From contig DAWU01000021.1 in NCBI GenBank assembly GCA_002506105.1, positions 1-20,139 on the forward strand: a stretch of 20,139 nt of DNA. Direction: 5' to 3'. Source of the stretch: Methanolinea sp. UBA275. Lineage in GTDB: Archaea > Halobacteriota > Methanomicrobia > Methanomicrobiales > Methanospirillaceae. Below the pieces are notes generated by a model that saw only the letters and a list, made by a program, of their open reading frames with translations, made no database searches and was not told the origin of the DNA. Made by a program: the position numbers and the translations under genes. Of the stretch, positions 1 to 8,381 are shown one piece after another (position 1 is the first letter of the stretch; every line of letters starts with the position of its first letter).

Positions 1-22
1 TTACAGAACTTTTCTTACACTA
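1..22. repeat. Candidate IS terminal inverted repeat at the left edge
   Basis: The first 22 bases match the reverse complement of 19481-19502 at 18 of 22 positions, with outer blocks TTACAG and CTTACACTA identical. The partner lies between a PAS gene and an IS256-family transposase. Imperfect terminal repeats of about this length are usual for that family. If correct, an insertion sequence lies to the left of base 1 and only its tip is in the window. The exact outer boundary and any target-site duplication cannot be set from here. Confidence 0.4.
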
Positions 23-189
23 TCACAAGATCCTTATCCTTCTTTGGGAAACGAACATAGGTAAAGGAAAAAAAATCTGTTACTATTTGTAGTTTTACCC
101 TGGCAGTAGCTATGAACGAATCAGAATCGGAATGGGTTTGGGAATAACCGCGATTTCTTGAAAAATTATTGGATGGAATGAATCGTCTT

Positions 190-1011
190 TCAGCTGGAGA
201 CGAAACTCACATCCTTTGCGAGCGTGAAGAGGCCACTTGCGGAAGTCTCGTCTTCATAGACTACTTCTGCTCCCATTGAAGTCGAATCACCGTTACCTTC
301 CTGCAGGACTGCAGAGACGAATGCAGTGGCCCTTCCTTCTGCACCGGTACTCGGATCTCCTTCAGTCTGGTTGATCCCTTCGATATCGACCGTGTAGCTC
401 AGTGAAACCGGAGTATCGATGGTATCTGCGGTAATCGTCGCACTGCTGGATGAAGCGACTGCCGCTTCCTCGACAACCATATCGGACCCGGCAATAACCC
501 GGTCATTCGTGGCTGCCAGCGTAGTCCCGTCCATGGCTCCCCACGGGCAGCACGCCCCGACACCCTCGGTTCCATTGGTAGCCATTGCCTCCACCATGAT
601 GCTCTCCTCTGACATCATGACGCCACTCGGGGTGCCGTCACCATCATCGTCGTAAGTGATGTACTTCTGGGTCTGGAAATTATCACCATTTGCAGTCACA
701 GGACCCGTGTCAAGATTTGTGTAACTGTCATATGTCACACAACCGGAAACAGCCATCGTGTCTTCCTGGTAACTGATCACATTCTGGCCTTCTCCCTGGG
801 CAAGGGGGGGATTGTCAACAAGGTTACCGTTACTCTGGGTATACACAATGTCAGTGGTCTGGCTTACACTCCCGATTGCTGACACAGCCGTCCTGACGGT
901 TATCTGGGCGGTGTCATTTGACGGGGTGAGGGTGCGGCCAGCGGACACCATGCCACAGGCTATCACCGTGAGGATAGCCAAAACTAATATTATACCTGTT
1001 CGTGTCTTCAT
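190..1011 (-). CDS. Secreted acidic protein of unknown function
   Basis: A 273-residue protein whose first ~24 residues form a signal peptide (MKTR, a hydrophobic stretch, then a likely cleavage site after VSA). The mature part is rich in Thr, Ser, Ala, Asp and Glu, almost free of Lys/Arg, and looks beta-rich with no second membrane segment, as expected of an exported surface protein. It has three cysteines, including a CC pair in the short motif ACCPWG near residue 154, and several NxT/NxS sequons that could be N-glycosylated. The start is firm: AAGGTGG lies 4 nt upstream of the ATG and a TATA box lies about 60 nt upstream. I do not recognise the family. Its neighbour is another small secreted protein read in the same direction from its own promoter. 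Confidence 0.75.
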   Translation of the reverse strand: MKTRTGIILVLAILTVIACGMVSAGRTLTPSNDTAQITVRTAVSAIGSVSQTTDIVYTQSNGNLVDNPPLAQGEGQNVISYQEDTMAVSGCVTYDSYTNLDTGPVTANGDNFQTQKYITYDDDGDGTPSGVMMSEESIMVEAMATNGTEGVGACCPWGAMDGTTLAATNDRVIAGSDMVVEEAAVASSSSATITADTIDTPVSLSYTVDIEGINQTEGDPSTGAEGRATAFVSAVLQEGNGDSTSMGAEVVYEDETSASGLFTLAKDVSFVSS

Positions 1012-1068
1012 TATGCCACCTTGATTGCTTCAAATGAGCGATCAGTTAGAGTTTTAACGAACTGTTAG

Positions 1069-1076
1069 TATTTATA
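1069..1076 (-). promoter_or_regulatory. TATA box of the secreted-protein gene ending at 190
   Basis: On the minus strand this reads TATAAATA. A start site about 25 bp downstream falls near 1045, giving a leader of about 35 nt that includes the AAGGTGG ribosome binding site at 1016-1022. The surrounding 1012-1251 spacer is AT-rich and shows no other gene. Confidence 0.55.
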
Positions 1077-1216
1077 GATTCGCAAGTTATAAGTTATCCC
1101 GCTTTATGATGGAAAAGAAAAAATGTTAAAATACACTTTAAACTCGATTCAAAGGAACAATAATACCTGAAATGCAAAACATATAATGAAAAAAAACACA
1201 CAAATTCCAAGGTCAG

Positions 1217-1251
1217 AAAAAAATGGGAACTGGTTCAAATTTTAAAAAAAA
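1217..1251 (-). terminator. Oligo-T terminator after the 127-aa secreted protein
   Basis: Directly after the stop codon the minus strand has a run of eight T (1251-1244) and, further on, a run of seven T (1223-1217). Poly-U tracts without a hairpin are a common archaeal termination signal. Confidence 0.5.
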
Positions 1252-1635
1252 TTAGAACATTGCCATGCCAGAACTACTGGTATACCGGTAATTGGCAGTA
1301 AATTTGAATATCTGACCCCGTGCAGAGGTGCTCTGGAAGAAGTTAATTGTAGAAGAGGGTAAACTCCCGTTCCCTCTCCCTTCCATGAGTGATCCCCTGA
1401 TGTAGGAATTCGCATTACCTATCGCTGAGGTGATTTGAGAATTATACTCACTTCCTACGCCTGCATCTCCTGTGATCCGGCCACTGGCACCCGTCAGGTA
1501 TCCCATCGACCCGGAAAACGAAGTCCCGGAGAACGAGCTTCCCGCTTCCATGATATTGCTGTAATCCGCTATTGCCGGCGCAACAAGAATGAGTGCTCCT
1601 ATTGCCACAATAGCCATCAAGAATGTTCTTTTCAT
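1252..1635 (-). CDS. Small secreted Ser/Gly-rich protein of unknown function
   Basis: A 127-residue protein beginning MKRTFLMA, with a signal peptide of ~26 residues and a likely cleavage after AIA. The mature ~100 residues are rich in Ser, Gly, Thr and Asn, with repeated SFSGTSFSGS-like runs and no cysteine, so probably an extracellular or cell-surface protein. I chose the ATG at 1635 rather than an in-frame GTG nine bases upstream because that GTG is part of the ribosome binding site AGGTGGG, which sits 4 nt before the ATG. A TATA box lies upstream at 1679-1688. I recognise no domain. The gene diverges from the TPR lipoprotein gene, and the next gene downstream is also secreted. Confidence 0.7.
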   Translation of the reverse strand: MKRTFLMAIVAIGALILVAPAIADYSNIMEAGSSFSGTSFSGSMGYLTGASGRITGDAGVGSEYNSQITSAIGNANSYIRGSLMEGRGNGSLPSSTINFFQSTSARGQIFKFTANYRYTSSSGMAMF

Positions 1636-1678
1636 ATTTCCCACCTGTCAATATTTATCACCATTTTTCTTCTGACAT

Positions 1679-1688
1679 CTTAAATATC
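1679..1688 (-). promoter_or_regulatory. TATA box of the 127-aa secreted protein gene
   Basis: The minus strand reads GATATTTAAG, preceded by a purine-rich GGCAAAA that could act as the TFB recognition element. The predicted start near 1657 leaves a leader of about 22 nt containing the AGGTGGG site. Confidence 0.5.
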
Positions 1689-1767
1689 TTTTGCCTGAAT
1701 ATCATATTATTTCCCTGGTTTCGTTATCCTCAAGGATACATCAATGATCCTGTGAGATATACACACG

Positions 1768-1776
1768 TTTATACTA
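1768..1776 (+). promoter_or_regulatory. TATA box of the TPR lipoprotein gene, leaderless start
   Basis: TTTATACT is centred about 27 bp before the ATG at 1798, exactly where an archaeal transcript would begin. No Shine-Dalgarno sequence is present between them. A leaderless mRNA starting at the ATG explains both observations and decides against the TTG nine bases upstream. Confidence 0.5.
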
Positions 1777-1797
1777 TGCCGGCCGAAATTGAATAGA

Positions 1798-3765
1798 ATG
1801 AAAAAATTGTTGCTCCTGATACTCCTTTGTCTCGCACTTGTTTTCCTCTCGGGGTGCCTGACGGAGCAACCAGATGATCTCCTGAAGGCTGCAGGACAAG
1901 CAAAAGAGAAGGGTTACTATAACGATTCTCTTGCTTTTTATGATCAGATTCTCATGAGAGATGCAAATAACACTGCAGCCCTTGCAGGGAAGGGAGAAGT
2001 GTTACACCTCCTGGGAAGAAATGATGAGGCACTCCGGAATTACGATACCTCCCTTCTCCTGGATCCCGCATCTGTACCTACATGGATAGCCCTCGGCGAT
2101 CTCCTCGCTGAAATGGAAAGGAGCCGTGAAGCGGTGCTTGCATACGACAAGGCGATTGGCCTCAATCCCAACGCAACCATGGCCTGGAACGGCAGAGGGG
2201 AGGTAATGGCAAAGATAGGAAGGTTTCAGGATGCAACAACCGCATTCTCCATGGCACTTCGGACAAACACCACCTATGCCCCTGCAGCAAAGAACCTTGG
2301 TGATGTGCTTGTCGCCCTGACACAATATGATGATGCGCTCAATGCTTACAACCGGGCAATTGATCTGAATCCCACCTATAGTGAAGCATTGATGGCAAAA
2401 GGAGATTTGTTCAGCCGCTTCGGGAGATACCAGGAAGCACTTACCGCGTATGACTATGCCCTTCAGTACATGCCCAACAATACGGTCCTGATAACCCAGA
2501 AAGCAAACGTGCTTAATAATATGGGTCGCTTTGACGATGCAATGGCCATGTATAACCAGGCTCTTTTACTTGCACCTGAAGATGCGACCTACTGGGCACA
2601 GAAAAGTTATGTCTTTAACAACATGGGAGAATTCAACCAGTCAATCATCGCGGCTGACAGGGCACTCTCAATTGATCCGAAGAATACCATCGCACTCAAT
2701 AATAAGGGATTTGCACTTACCAACCTGGGAAAGTTCGACGAGGCAATTACCGAATATACCTCAGCACTTGATCTGAATCCCGGGAACGTTGCCGCCCTCA
2801 CCAACCGCGGTTTTGCGCTGATTCAGGTCGGGCGATACCAGGAAGCGGAAAAAGACCTGACCGATGCAATCAACCTTGAACCCACGTTATCTTCGGCATG
2901 GGCATATCGGAGCATGGCCAAATACCGCATAGGGCAGAGCGACGAGGCTCTTGATGATGCGCAGCACGCCCTGGATCTCGATCCCGAAAACGCATTTGCA
3001 TGGTCATCGCGTGGAATGGTTGAGGGGGGCCTAGGCCGATACAGAGATGCTGCGATCTCGTTTGAACGGTCCCTGGCAATCAACAATCTGTCTCCAAGCA
3101 TCTGGCTTAATAAAGGAATGGCTCTTCAGAATGCAAAGGATCCCGAAGGAGCTCTCATTGCCTACGACCAGGTGCTGGCACTCGATCCAAATAACACGGC
3201 AGCATGGGCGTATAAGGTGATGGCACTCCGTAGTCTTGGAAGGGGCGAAGAAGCGCTTAGAATTACAGATCGTGAACTTAAATATAATCCTGGAAGTCTC
3301 ACTTTCCTGATGAGGAAAGCGTATGTGCTCTCCAGCCTGAACCGGCATGATGAGGCATTGCTGATCTACAATCGAATCCTTGACTTGAACCCGGAAAATA
3401 TCGATGCTCTGCTGTATAAAGGCTCCACCCAGATCAGTATCAATGACTTCCTCGGTGCAATCAAAACATACAACCTGGTATTGAAGATCAACGCTAACAA
3501 TACAGAAGCACTGGAATACCAGAGTCTCGCATATTACAGGATAGATAGGATCGATAAGGCTCTTGAGATAAACGAACGTCTCATTGAACTCAATCCCAAA
3601 AGTTCACTCGCATGGTCAAACAAGGGATATTGCCTTGTCAAACAAGGTCGTATCCAGGAGGCTATCAAATCATTTGACCGGGCACTTGAACTGAATCCCA
3701 GGAATTATGATGCCAGAGCAGGCAGGCTAGTCGCCATCAGGACTGTCTGGCCTTCTTATAGGTAG
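1798..3765 (+). CDS. TPR-repeat lipoprotein (18 tandem TPRs)
   Basis: A 655-residue exported protein. Residues 1-20 form a lipoprotein signal ending in the lipobox LSGC, so Cys20 would be lipidated and the protein held on the outside of the membrane. From about residue 26 to 637 I count 18 consecutive 34-residue tetratricopeptide units with the usual pattern (W/L..G, G/N..Y/F, A..Y..A, NP). The arithmetic leaves only a short linker and an 18-residue tail. There is no catalytic domain, so it is a scaffold or binding superhelix with an unknown partner. Large TPR proteins are common in Methanomicrobiales. The gene stands alone; the next gene is convergent, with only 11 bp between stop codons. 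TPR identity is certain; role unknown. Confidence 0.92.
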   Translation: MKKLLLLILLCLALVFLSGCLTEQPDDLLKAAGQAKEKGYYNDSLAFYDQILMRDANNTAALAGKGEVLHLLGRNDEALRNYDTSLLLDPASVPTWIALGDLLAEMERSREAVLAYDKAIGLNPNATMAWNGRGEVMAKIGRFQDATTAFSMALRTNTTYAPAAKNLGDVLVALTQYDDALNAYNRAIDLNPTYSEALMAKGDLFSRFGRYQEALTAYDYALQYMPNNTVLITQKANVLNNMGRFDDAMAMYNQALLLAPEDATYWAQKSYVFNNMGEFNQSIIAADRALSIDPKNTIALNNKGFALTNLGKFDEAITEYTSALDLNPGNVAALTNRGFALIQVGRYQEAEKDLTDAINLEPTLSSAWAYRSMAKYRIGQSDEALDDAQHALDLDPENAFAWSSRGMVEGGLGRYRDAAISFERSLAINNLSPSIWLNKGMALQNAKDPEGALIAYDQVLALDPNNTAAWAYKVMALRSLGRGEEALRITDRELKYNPGSLTFLMRKAYVLSSLNRHDEALLIYNRILDLNPENIDALLYKGSTQISINDFLGAIKTYNLVLKINANNTEALEYQSLAYYRIDRIDKALEINERLIELNPKSSLAWSNKGYCLVKQGRIQEAIKSFDRALELNPRNYDARAGRLVAIRTVWPSYR

Positions 3766-3776
3766 GGGCATTCCAA

Positions 3777-4634
3777 TCAATCCCAGTGATGCTGGTATCC
3801 CTGGATTGATGCTACCTCTCCGTCAACATTCACGACCTTCTCCCCGATAACAGTGCCGATAATATAAAGATCAGGGAGCGGAAGGGGGAGTATTTCAGGG
3901 GGAGAGGTGAACAGGATACCAAAATCCCCTCCTCCATTCAGGGCATATTTCAGTGATTCTTCTTGTGAAAGCCCATTAATCGTTGGGATCCTTGAGGAAA
4001 AAAGCTCATACCCACAATTGTTCACTTCGAGCATGTCGTGAAGGGACATGAGTAATCCATCGCTCACATCCATCATTGAGGTGACCCCGGCTTTCGCGAG
4101 CATGTGCCCCTCAGTTATCCTGGGTTTGGGCGTGAAGAGAAAGTCCCGGTACTCCAGGTGCCCTTCAAGAGCTGCCTGGGCTCTTCCCGGGATGCCGATA
4201 ATCCCGACAAGATCTCCCACCCTTGCTCCCGATCGCCTGACCGGGGCATCGGAATATCCCCACCCCGAGCTGACAATCGTGAGTTCCCGGTGGAAATCAA
4301 GGTCACCACCTGCAAACCGTGTACCATAATTGTCGCAGCATACCTTCGCTCCTTCCAATATGGGACGGAGGCGGGAGGGATCATCAAGCCCTACTGCAAG
4401 GAGAATTGCAGAAGGGGTGGCCCCCATTGCAGCAATGTCCGAAAGGGTTACGGCAACACTCATCCACCCTGCCTCCCAGTCGGACATCCCCTCAGGGAAG
4501 TCAGTGCTCGCATGGACCATATCCGTGGATGCAACCATGAATCCCTTGCCAGAAGGGAAAATAGCGCAGTCATCGGCAACTGCGTCTCTTCCCACAATAT
4601 CCATCACGACCTTCCGGAGTGTCCTCTCATCCAA
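3777..4634 (-). CDS. thiL: Thiamine-monophosphate kinase
   Basis: ThiL phosphorylates thiamine monophosphate to the cofactor thiamine diphosphate using ATP. The 285-residue length is near the usual 300+. Family motifs appear in order: DDC at 21-23 (metal binding), STD at 36-38, SDIAAMGA at 65-72, AGGDLDF at 108-114, MDVSDG at 188-193 and GGGDFGILFT at 234-243. The last is normally GGEDYELLFT, so the Glu is replaced by Gly, a mild oddity. The start overlaps the end of the DUF460 gene by 8 bp, making it the third gene of the RIO2-DUF460-ThiL operon and pointing to translational coupling. The N-terminus is short but keeps the DD metal site. It belongs to the AIR-synthase-related fold, so another ATP-dependent kinase of that fold is the alternative. 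Confidence 0.85.
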   Translation of the reverse strand: MDERTLRKVVMDIVGRDAVADDCAIFPSGKGFMVASTDMVHASTDFPEGMSDWEAGWMSVAVTLSDIAAMGATPSAILLAVGLDDPSRLRPILEGAKVCCDNYGTRFAGGDLDFHRELTIVSSGWGYSDAPVRRSGARVGDLVGIIGIPGRAQAALEGHLEYRDFLFTPKPRITEGHMLAKAGVTSMMDVSDGLLMSLHDMLEVNNCGYELFSSRIPTINGLSQEESLKYALNGGGDFGILFTSPPEILPLPLPDLYIIGTVIGEKVVNVDGEVASIQGYQHHWD

Positions 4635-6579
4635 CTTTCTTCATCTCCCTGCCGCGCTCGGTCCGGTAATCCTGGTATATCTGCTCGAGCATCCGCCCCT
4701 TCTCCTCCTTCTCAAAAATCACCTGGGTATCTTTCCACCTCTTCATTGCTGCCCTGAACTGGACGGGATCAGCAGCTCCCCTCCCCCCTTTCTGGACTAT
4801 CCTGACCTGTTCTGCAGAAAGAAGCGGGATCTTCTGTTCGCGAAATGATACCTCCATCTGCTGCGCAACAGCGTTCCCTGCCCATTCTCCCACGAGAAGA
4901 GCCGCGATCCCGGCATGTGCGAGATCCCTGACCGTACTCTTTCCAAAACCTTCGACCCTGGAAATATAGAGGACATCCCCTTCCCGTATTCCCATCTGGC
5001 CTGCAAACGCCTTCACCTCTTCCTTCGTGAGTGCAGGGAGAATCTTCAGGGGAATTGTCTCCCCGGAGAGGAGCGCCTCGTCAAACTCTTTCATCCGCTG
5101 TATCCGTTTCTTCAATGCCTTGTTGGACCTCTCCTCTCTTCGAACCTTTCTTTTCAGGTTTTCTATGATGACATCACGCCTGGTGATCTCGGTATCGGTA
5201 CGCATCACAATATCCTGACGGAATCGGATTTTCTTAAGCCTCTCCTGCAACCGGATCACCTGCTGGTCCTTTTTCTGGAGTTCCTCCTGGAGTTCCGCGA
5301 CAAGGATCCGAAGCCGTTTCACGTTCCCGTCCAGGATCCGGATCCTTTCATCCCTCGCGGCATCAATCTCCATGTCTGGAGCCTGCTCATTAACAGGGAC
5401 TGCCTTCTCCGTAAGGTCCCCTATCACCTGTTCCACGGACTGGCCCCTGACGATGCCTGCCATCACCTCCTCCACCTCGTATCCGGCGGGAACCCGCTTC
5501 CTGGCGTTCCTGAACTTGTTCCTGTAGGTGCGGCAGGCCTCGAGAGCTGCCGAAAGGGCATCCCGCTCGTGATCGTTCTGGCATGGATATTTTGAAGTGA
5601 GAGCCTGCTTTACTTCTACGCTCATATCCTGCTTCGGAGTGTGAGCGACTGCGTTGAAGGCTCTGCGGATCTTCTCGACCGAAAACGGTATCTCATGGAC
5701 ATCTGACGCGATGATCAGCGGTTTCCCCACCCGGTAGAGCGTCTCAATCACTCCGGACATGGAAGTCTGGCGGGAGCTCTCCAGAAGGAGAAGGTTCCCT
5801 TCAAGGTCAAGGGCAGCAATCGCGGTGGTCGTCCCAGGATCGATCCCCACGATCAGGTAGGGGGGCTTCCCGGAAAGCGGTCTGAACCGAATTCTCTCAA
5901 GCCTCTTGCCTGAAATTCTTACCTGGACATCTACCCCCCGGTACGTGGAGACCGGGATCTGGTCACGGGAAGCCCTGACGGTGAACGCGACCCTGCTGCA
6001 CCCTCCGAAGGCCCGTGTCTCCTTCTTTTCGTAGGGAAGACCCGCTGCCATGAGTTCCATGCCAATTTCTCTTGCCTTGTGCTGGACAGCCCCGTGGATC
6101 TTCCGTACATACCGGTTCTGGCTCCATCCACCCTTGCCCGGCGACCGGTGCCTGCTTACGACGATCTCACTCGAGTTCTCGAACGCAATAACCTCCGCCC
6201 CTGCACCGAGCGCTGCCACCCGTGCGATTGTCCGGGCTTCTTCAAAGGGATCGAAACGGTTGAAACTGATGTTGTACCTGCTTGCTACTTTCTGAAGCGT
6301 CTCTTTCTTCTCACCACCGGTAACCTGCACAAGCCTTACCGAGGGGGGGAGTGCCTGGAGAAATGTGAAGAGATCGTGCTGGTCGACAGAGATCTCCTGG
6401 AGGCTGTCGACTGCAAGGATGCCGGGCTTCTCTGCATTGAGCATCCGGAGAAGGCGGAATCCCGAGACCTCAGACTCGTTGATAATTTCGTTGCCTGACA
6501 ACACCACAAGGGCATACATCGGGCGTCTTGACCGGGACCGGACCGATCCTTTGATCACATCGATGCCGAAGATCTTCAT
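4627..6579 (-). CDS. DUF460/COG2433 protein with RNase H-like fold
   Basis: A 650-residue protein of the archaeal DUF460 family. The N-terminal ~235 residues are a family-specific region. A RuvC/YqgF-like RNase H fold follows, with GIDPGTTTAI at 245-254 (first catalytic Asp at 247), SDVHEIP near 292-298 and NDHERDALSAA near 335-345 (last Asp at 340). Residues ~410-510 are a Lys/Glu/Arg-rich coiled coil with heptad pattern. A C-terminal domain of ~140 residues ends the protein. The ATG overlaps the RIO2 stop codon as ATGA. RNase H-fold proteins of this type suggest nucleic-acid processing, and pairing with RIO2 makes rRNA maturation a reasonable guess, but I know of no firmly assigned activity. 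Family assignment is strong, function open. Confidence 0.85.
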   Translation of the reverse strand: MKIFGIDVIKGSVRSRSRRPMYALVVLSGNEIINESEVSGFRLLRMLNAEKPGILAVDSLQEISVDQHDLFTFLQALPPSVRLVQVTGGEKKETLQKVASRYNISFNRFDPFEEARTIARVAALGAGAEVIAFENSSEIVVSRHRSPGKGGWSQNRYVRKIHGAVQHKAREIGMELMAAGLPYEKKETRAFGGCSRVAFTVRASRDQIPVSTYRGVDVQVRISGKRLERIRFRPLSGKPPYLIVGIDPGTTTAIAALDLEGNLLLLESSRQTSMSGVIETLYRVGKPLIIASDVHEIPFSVEKIRRAFNAVAHTPKQDMSVEVKQALTSKYPCQNDHERDALSAALEACRTYRNKFRNARKRVPAGYEVEEVMAGIVRGQSVEQVIGDLTEKAVPVNEQAPDMEIDAARDERIRILDGNVKRLRILVAELQEELQKKDQQVIRLQERLKKIRFRQDIVMRTDTEITRRDVIIENLKRKVRREERSNKALKKRIQRMKEFDEALLSGETIPLKILPALTKEEVKAFAGQMGIREGDVLYISRVEGFGKSTVRDLAHAGIAALLVGEWAGNAVAQQMEVSFREQKIPLLSAEQVRIVQKGGRGAADPVQFRAAMKRWKDTQVIFEKEEKGRMLEQIYQDYRTERGREMKKVG

Positions 6580-7433
6580 CCGGTCACCCGTGCGACGGTA
6601 CTATCAATATCCGCCCTGATCCTGTATTTCCGCTCGAAATACCGGACAATATTGCCGATATCCCTGGTGAGGATATCGCAGGCATTGGGATGATCGGGCT
6701 CGATCCATTGCGGCCAGTCGATCAGAACCGTGTCATCACCATCCATCATCACGTTGTATTCGGAGAGGTCAGCATGGATTACACCGAGGCGGTATGCCGT
6801 TTCAACCGATGCAATGATCGAGTCCAATACCCTCCCGGGATCGTCCAGCAGGCACCGGTGCATATTCACGCCTTCGATCCGTTCCATCGCAACCACATTC
6901 CGGTTCCATGCAATGGGAAGCGGCACCCGGACCGTCGGGTGGAGGATCTTGAGCGCTGCATACTCCCGCTCTGCAGAGAACCGGGAGGCGAAGATCCAGG
7001 GGCAATGCCCTTCTTCAGTGAGGTACTCCCGTGAGAGGCGTACTGAATGGAACGATCGCTGGCCCACATGGTGGAACTTGAGCGCCACGTCTCCGAGACC
7101 CAGCGCTTCGTAGACCACTGATTCTTTCCCTTCACCGATCTGGGAACCCAGTGCAGAGATGGTCCCCTTATTGGTAAGAGAGCGCAGGGCCAGGGTGTCG
7201 TAGCCTGAAAAGATAAGGCTGTAACCCTCGTAGGGAACCACATCATAGCGGACCATCCCCCACTGCATCAGCCGCCCCAGGCGATAGAGGGCTTCGGATT
7301 CTGAAAACCCGGTTGATCTCTGGATCAGTTCGAGCGGGACCCAGGCATGGGTTCTCATCAGGCGCTCCAGAGTATTCAGAATGCGTATCTCGTAGGCATG
7401 GAGCTGCCGGATGTGTTCGGCAGAAATTGCCAT
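6576..7433 (-). CDS. rio2: RIO2-type serine/threonine protein kinase
   Basis: A 285-residue atypical kinase/ATPase of the RIO2 family, which in archaea and eukaryotes acts in late small-subunit ribosome maturation. Residues 1-90 form the winged-helix domain specific to RIO2. The kinase domain then shows the nucleotide-binding EGKESVVY loop (101-108), a Lys in ALKF (Lys119), the catalytic loop HADLSEYN (220-227, Asp222) and the metal-binding IDWPQ (238-242, Asp239). All key residues are kept; IDWPQ has Trp where IDFPQ is usual. It is the first gene of a three-gene operon and overlaps the next start by 4 bp. The 51-bp spacer to the divergent thiolase gene holds the promoters of both. No clear Shine-Dalgarno precedes it, so the transcript may be leaderless. 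Confidence 0.93.
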   Translation of the reverse strand: MAISAEHIRQLHAYEIRILNTLERLMRTHAWVPLELIQRSTGFSESEALYRLGRLMQWGMVRYDVVPYEGYSLIFSGYDTLALRSLTNKGTISALGSQIGEGKESVVYEALGLGDVALKFHHVGQRSFHSVRLSREYLTEEGHCPWIFASRFSAEREYAALKILHPTVRVPLPIAWNRNVVAMERIEGVNMHRCLLDDPGRVLDSIIASVETAYRLGVIHADLSEYNVMMDGDDTVLIDWPQWIEPDHPNACDILTRDIGNIVRYFERKYRIRADIDSTVARVTG

Positions 7434-7484
7434 CTGCTACACAATTTATCTATCCTGATGATAAAGGTTGATCTGATATCGCCC

Positions 7485-8381
7485 ATGCGCTGTAGCAAGT
7501 GCAGACGCCCTGCCATCCTATTCCAGCGTTATTCCGGTCTTCACCTCTGCCGCGAACATTTTCTTGCGGATCTCGAATCCAAGGCAAAGCGGGACATACG
7601 GAGTCATGGCTGGATCCGGCCCGGCGATATGATCGGTATCGCACTCTCCGGGGGAAAGGACTCATCAGCCCTCCTGTATTTTCTCCATACTCTCGTCTCA
7701 AGGAGGAAAGATGTAGACCTCTTTGCAATAACCGTCGACGAGGGGATCAGCGGCTATCGCGATCCCGGGATTGCCAGGAAACGTGCACTCGATCTCGGCA
7801 TTCCCCACGTCACGGTTTCATTCAGGGAAAAGTTCGGGATCACTATCGACGAGATCGTGGGGAAAAAAGGCGATTTTCTCTCCTGCTCCTACTGCGGGGT
7901 ACTGCGCCGGCATGTCCTGAATGCCGTTGCGAGAGAAGAGCACGCGACCCGTCTTGCCCTTGGATTCAACCTTGACGATGAGGCGCAGAGCGTGTTGATG
8001 AACGTGCTCAGGGGTGACCGCGACAGACTGCTCCGGAGTTCCGTGCCTGCTGAGGGAGTTATCCCGCGAATGAAACCTTTCCTGCACATACCCGAGCGCG
8101 AGGTTGCCCTCTACTCCTATCTTATGGGTGGAAACGTTGACCTCGGCAGGTGCCCATATGCGCATAATGCACTCCGGGCGGGGGTCCGGGAGATGTTAAA
8201 CGCGTATGCATGGGAACATCCTGCAACCCGCCATGCCCTCGTAAACCTTGGTGATGAACTCGCAGGACTCAATACGGGACAAAAATGCGGGCTGCATCCC
8301 TGTGAGAGGTGCGGGGAACCCTGCGGGAATGTCTGCAGATCATGCCAGATTCTTTCAGAGGTGACCGGCAATGACCGGTAG
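7485..8381 (+). CDS. ncsA: NcsA/TtuA-type tRNA 2-thiolation protein (TIGR00269)
   Basis: A 298-residue PP-loop ATPase that adenylates U in tRNA for sulfur insertion. It has an N-terminal zinc finger (C3, C6, C22, H25), the PP-loop SGGKDS at 55-60, the C134-x2-C137 pair, a third cysteine C223 in GRCPYAHN and a C-terminal finger with six Cys (268, 273, 276, 280, 284, 287). In TtuA the equivalent three central cysteines hold a [4Fe-4S] cluster, so an iron-sulfur enzyme is expected. I chose ATG 7485 because homologues start at the first CxxC finger; the in-frame ATG at 7458 is possible and the reading frame further upstream lies in the divergent RIO2 gene. Downstream, a small ORF begins inside the end of this gene and leads to nadE. 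Confidence 0.9.
   Translation: MRCSKCRRPAILFQRYSGLHLCREHFLADLESKAKRDIRSHGWIRPGDMIGIALSGGKDSSALLYFLHTLVSRRKDVDLFAITVDEGISGYRDPGIARKRALDLGIPHVTVSFREKFGITIDEIVGKKGDFLSCSYCGVLRRHVLNAVAREEHATRLALGFNLDDEAQSVLMNVLRGDRDRLLRSSVPAEGVIPRMKPFLHIPEREVALYSYLMGGNVDLGRCPYAHNALRAGVREMLNAYAWEHPATRHALVNLGDELAGLNTGQKCGLHPCERCGEPCGNVCRSCQILSEVTGNDR

Noticed and set aside
1132..1142. TACACTTTAAA shared (inverted) with 19412-19422, as a possible IS scar
   Set aside because: An 11-bp match in AT-rich spacers, found after the fact and without flanking similarity, is too weak.
4104..4757. 217-codon plus-strand ORF across thiL and the DUF460 gene
   Set aside because: It is the opposite-strand shadow of two well-supported genes and has no recognisable protein character.
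7347..7484. 46-residue extension of the tRNA thiolase
   Set aside because: Most of it is antisense to RIO2, and the family begins at the CxxC zinc finger.
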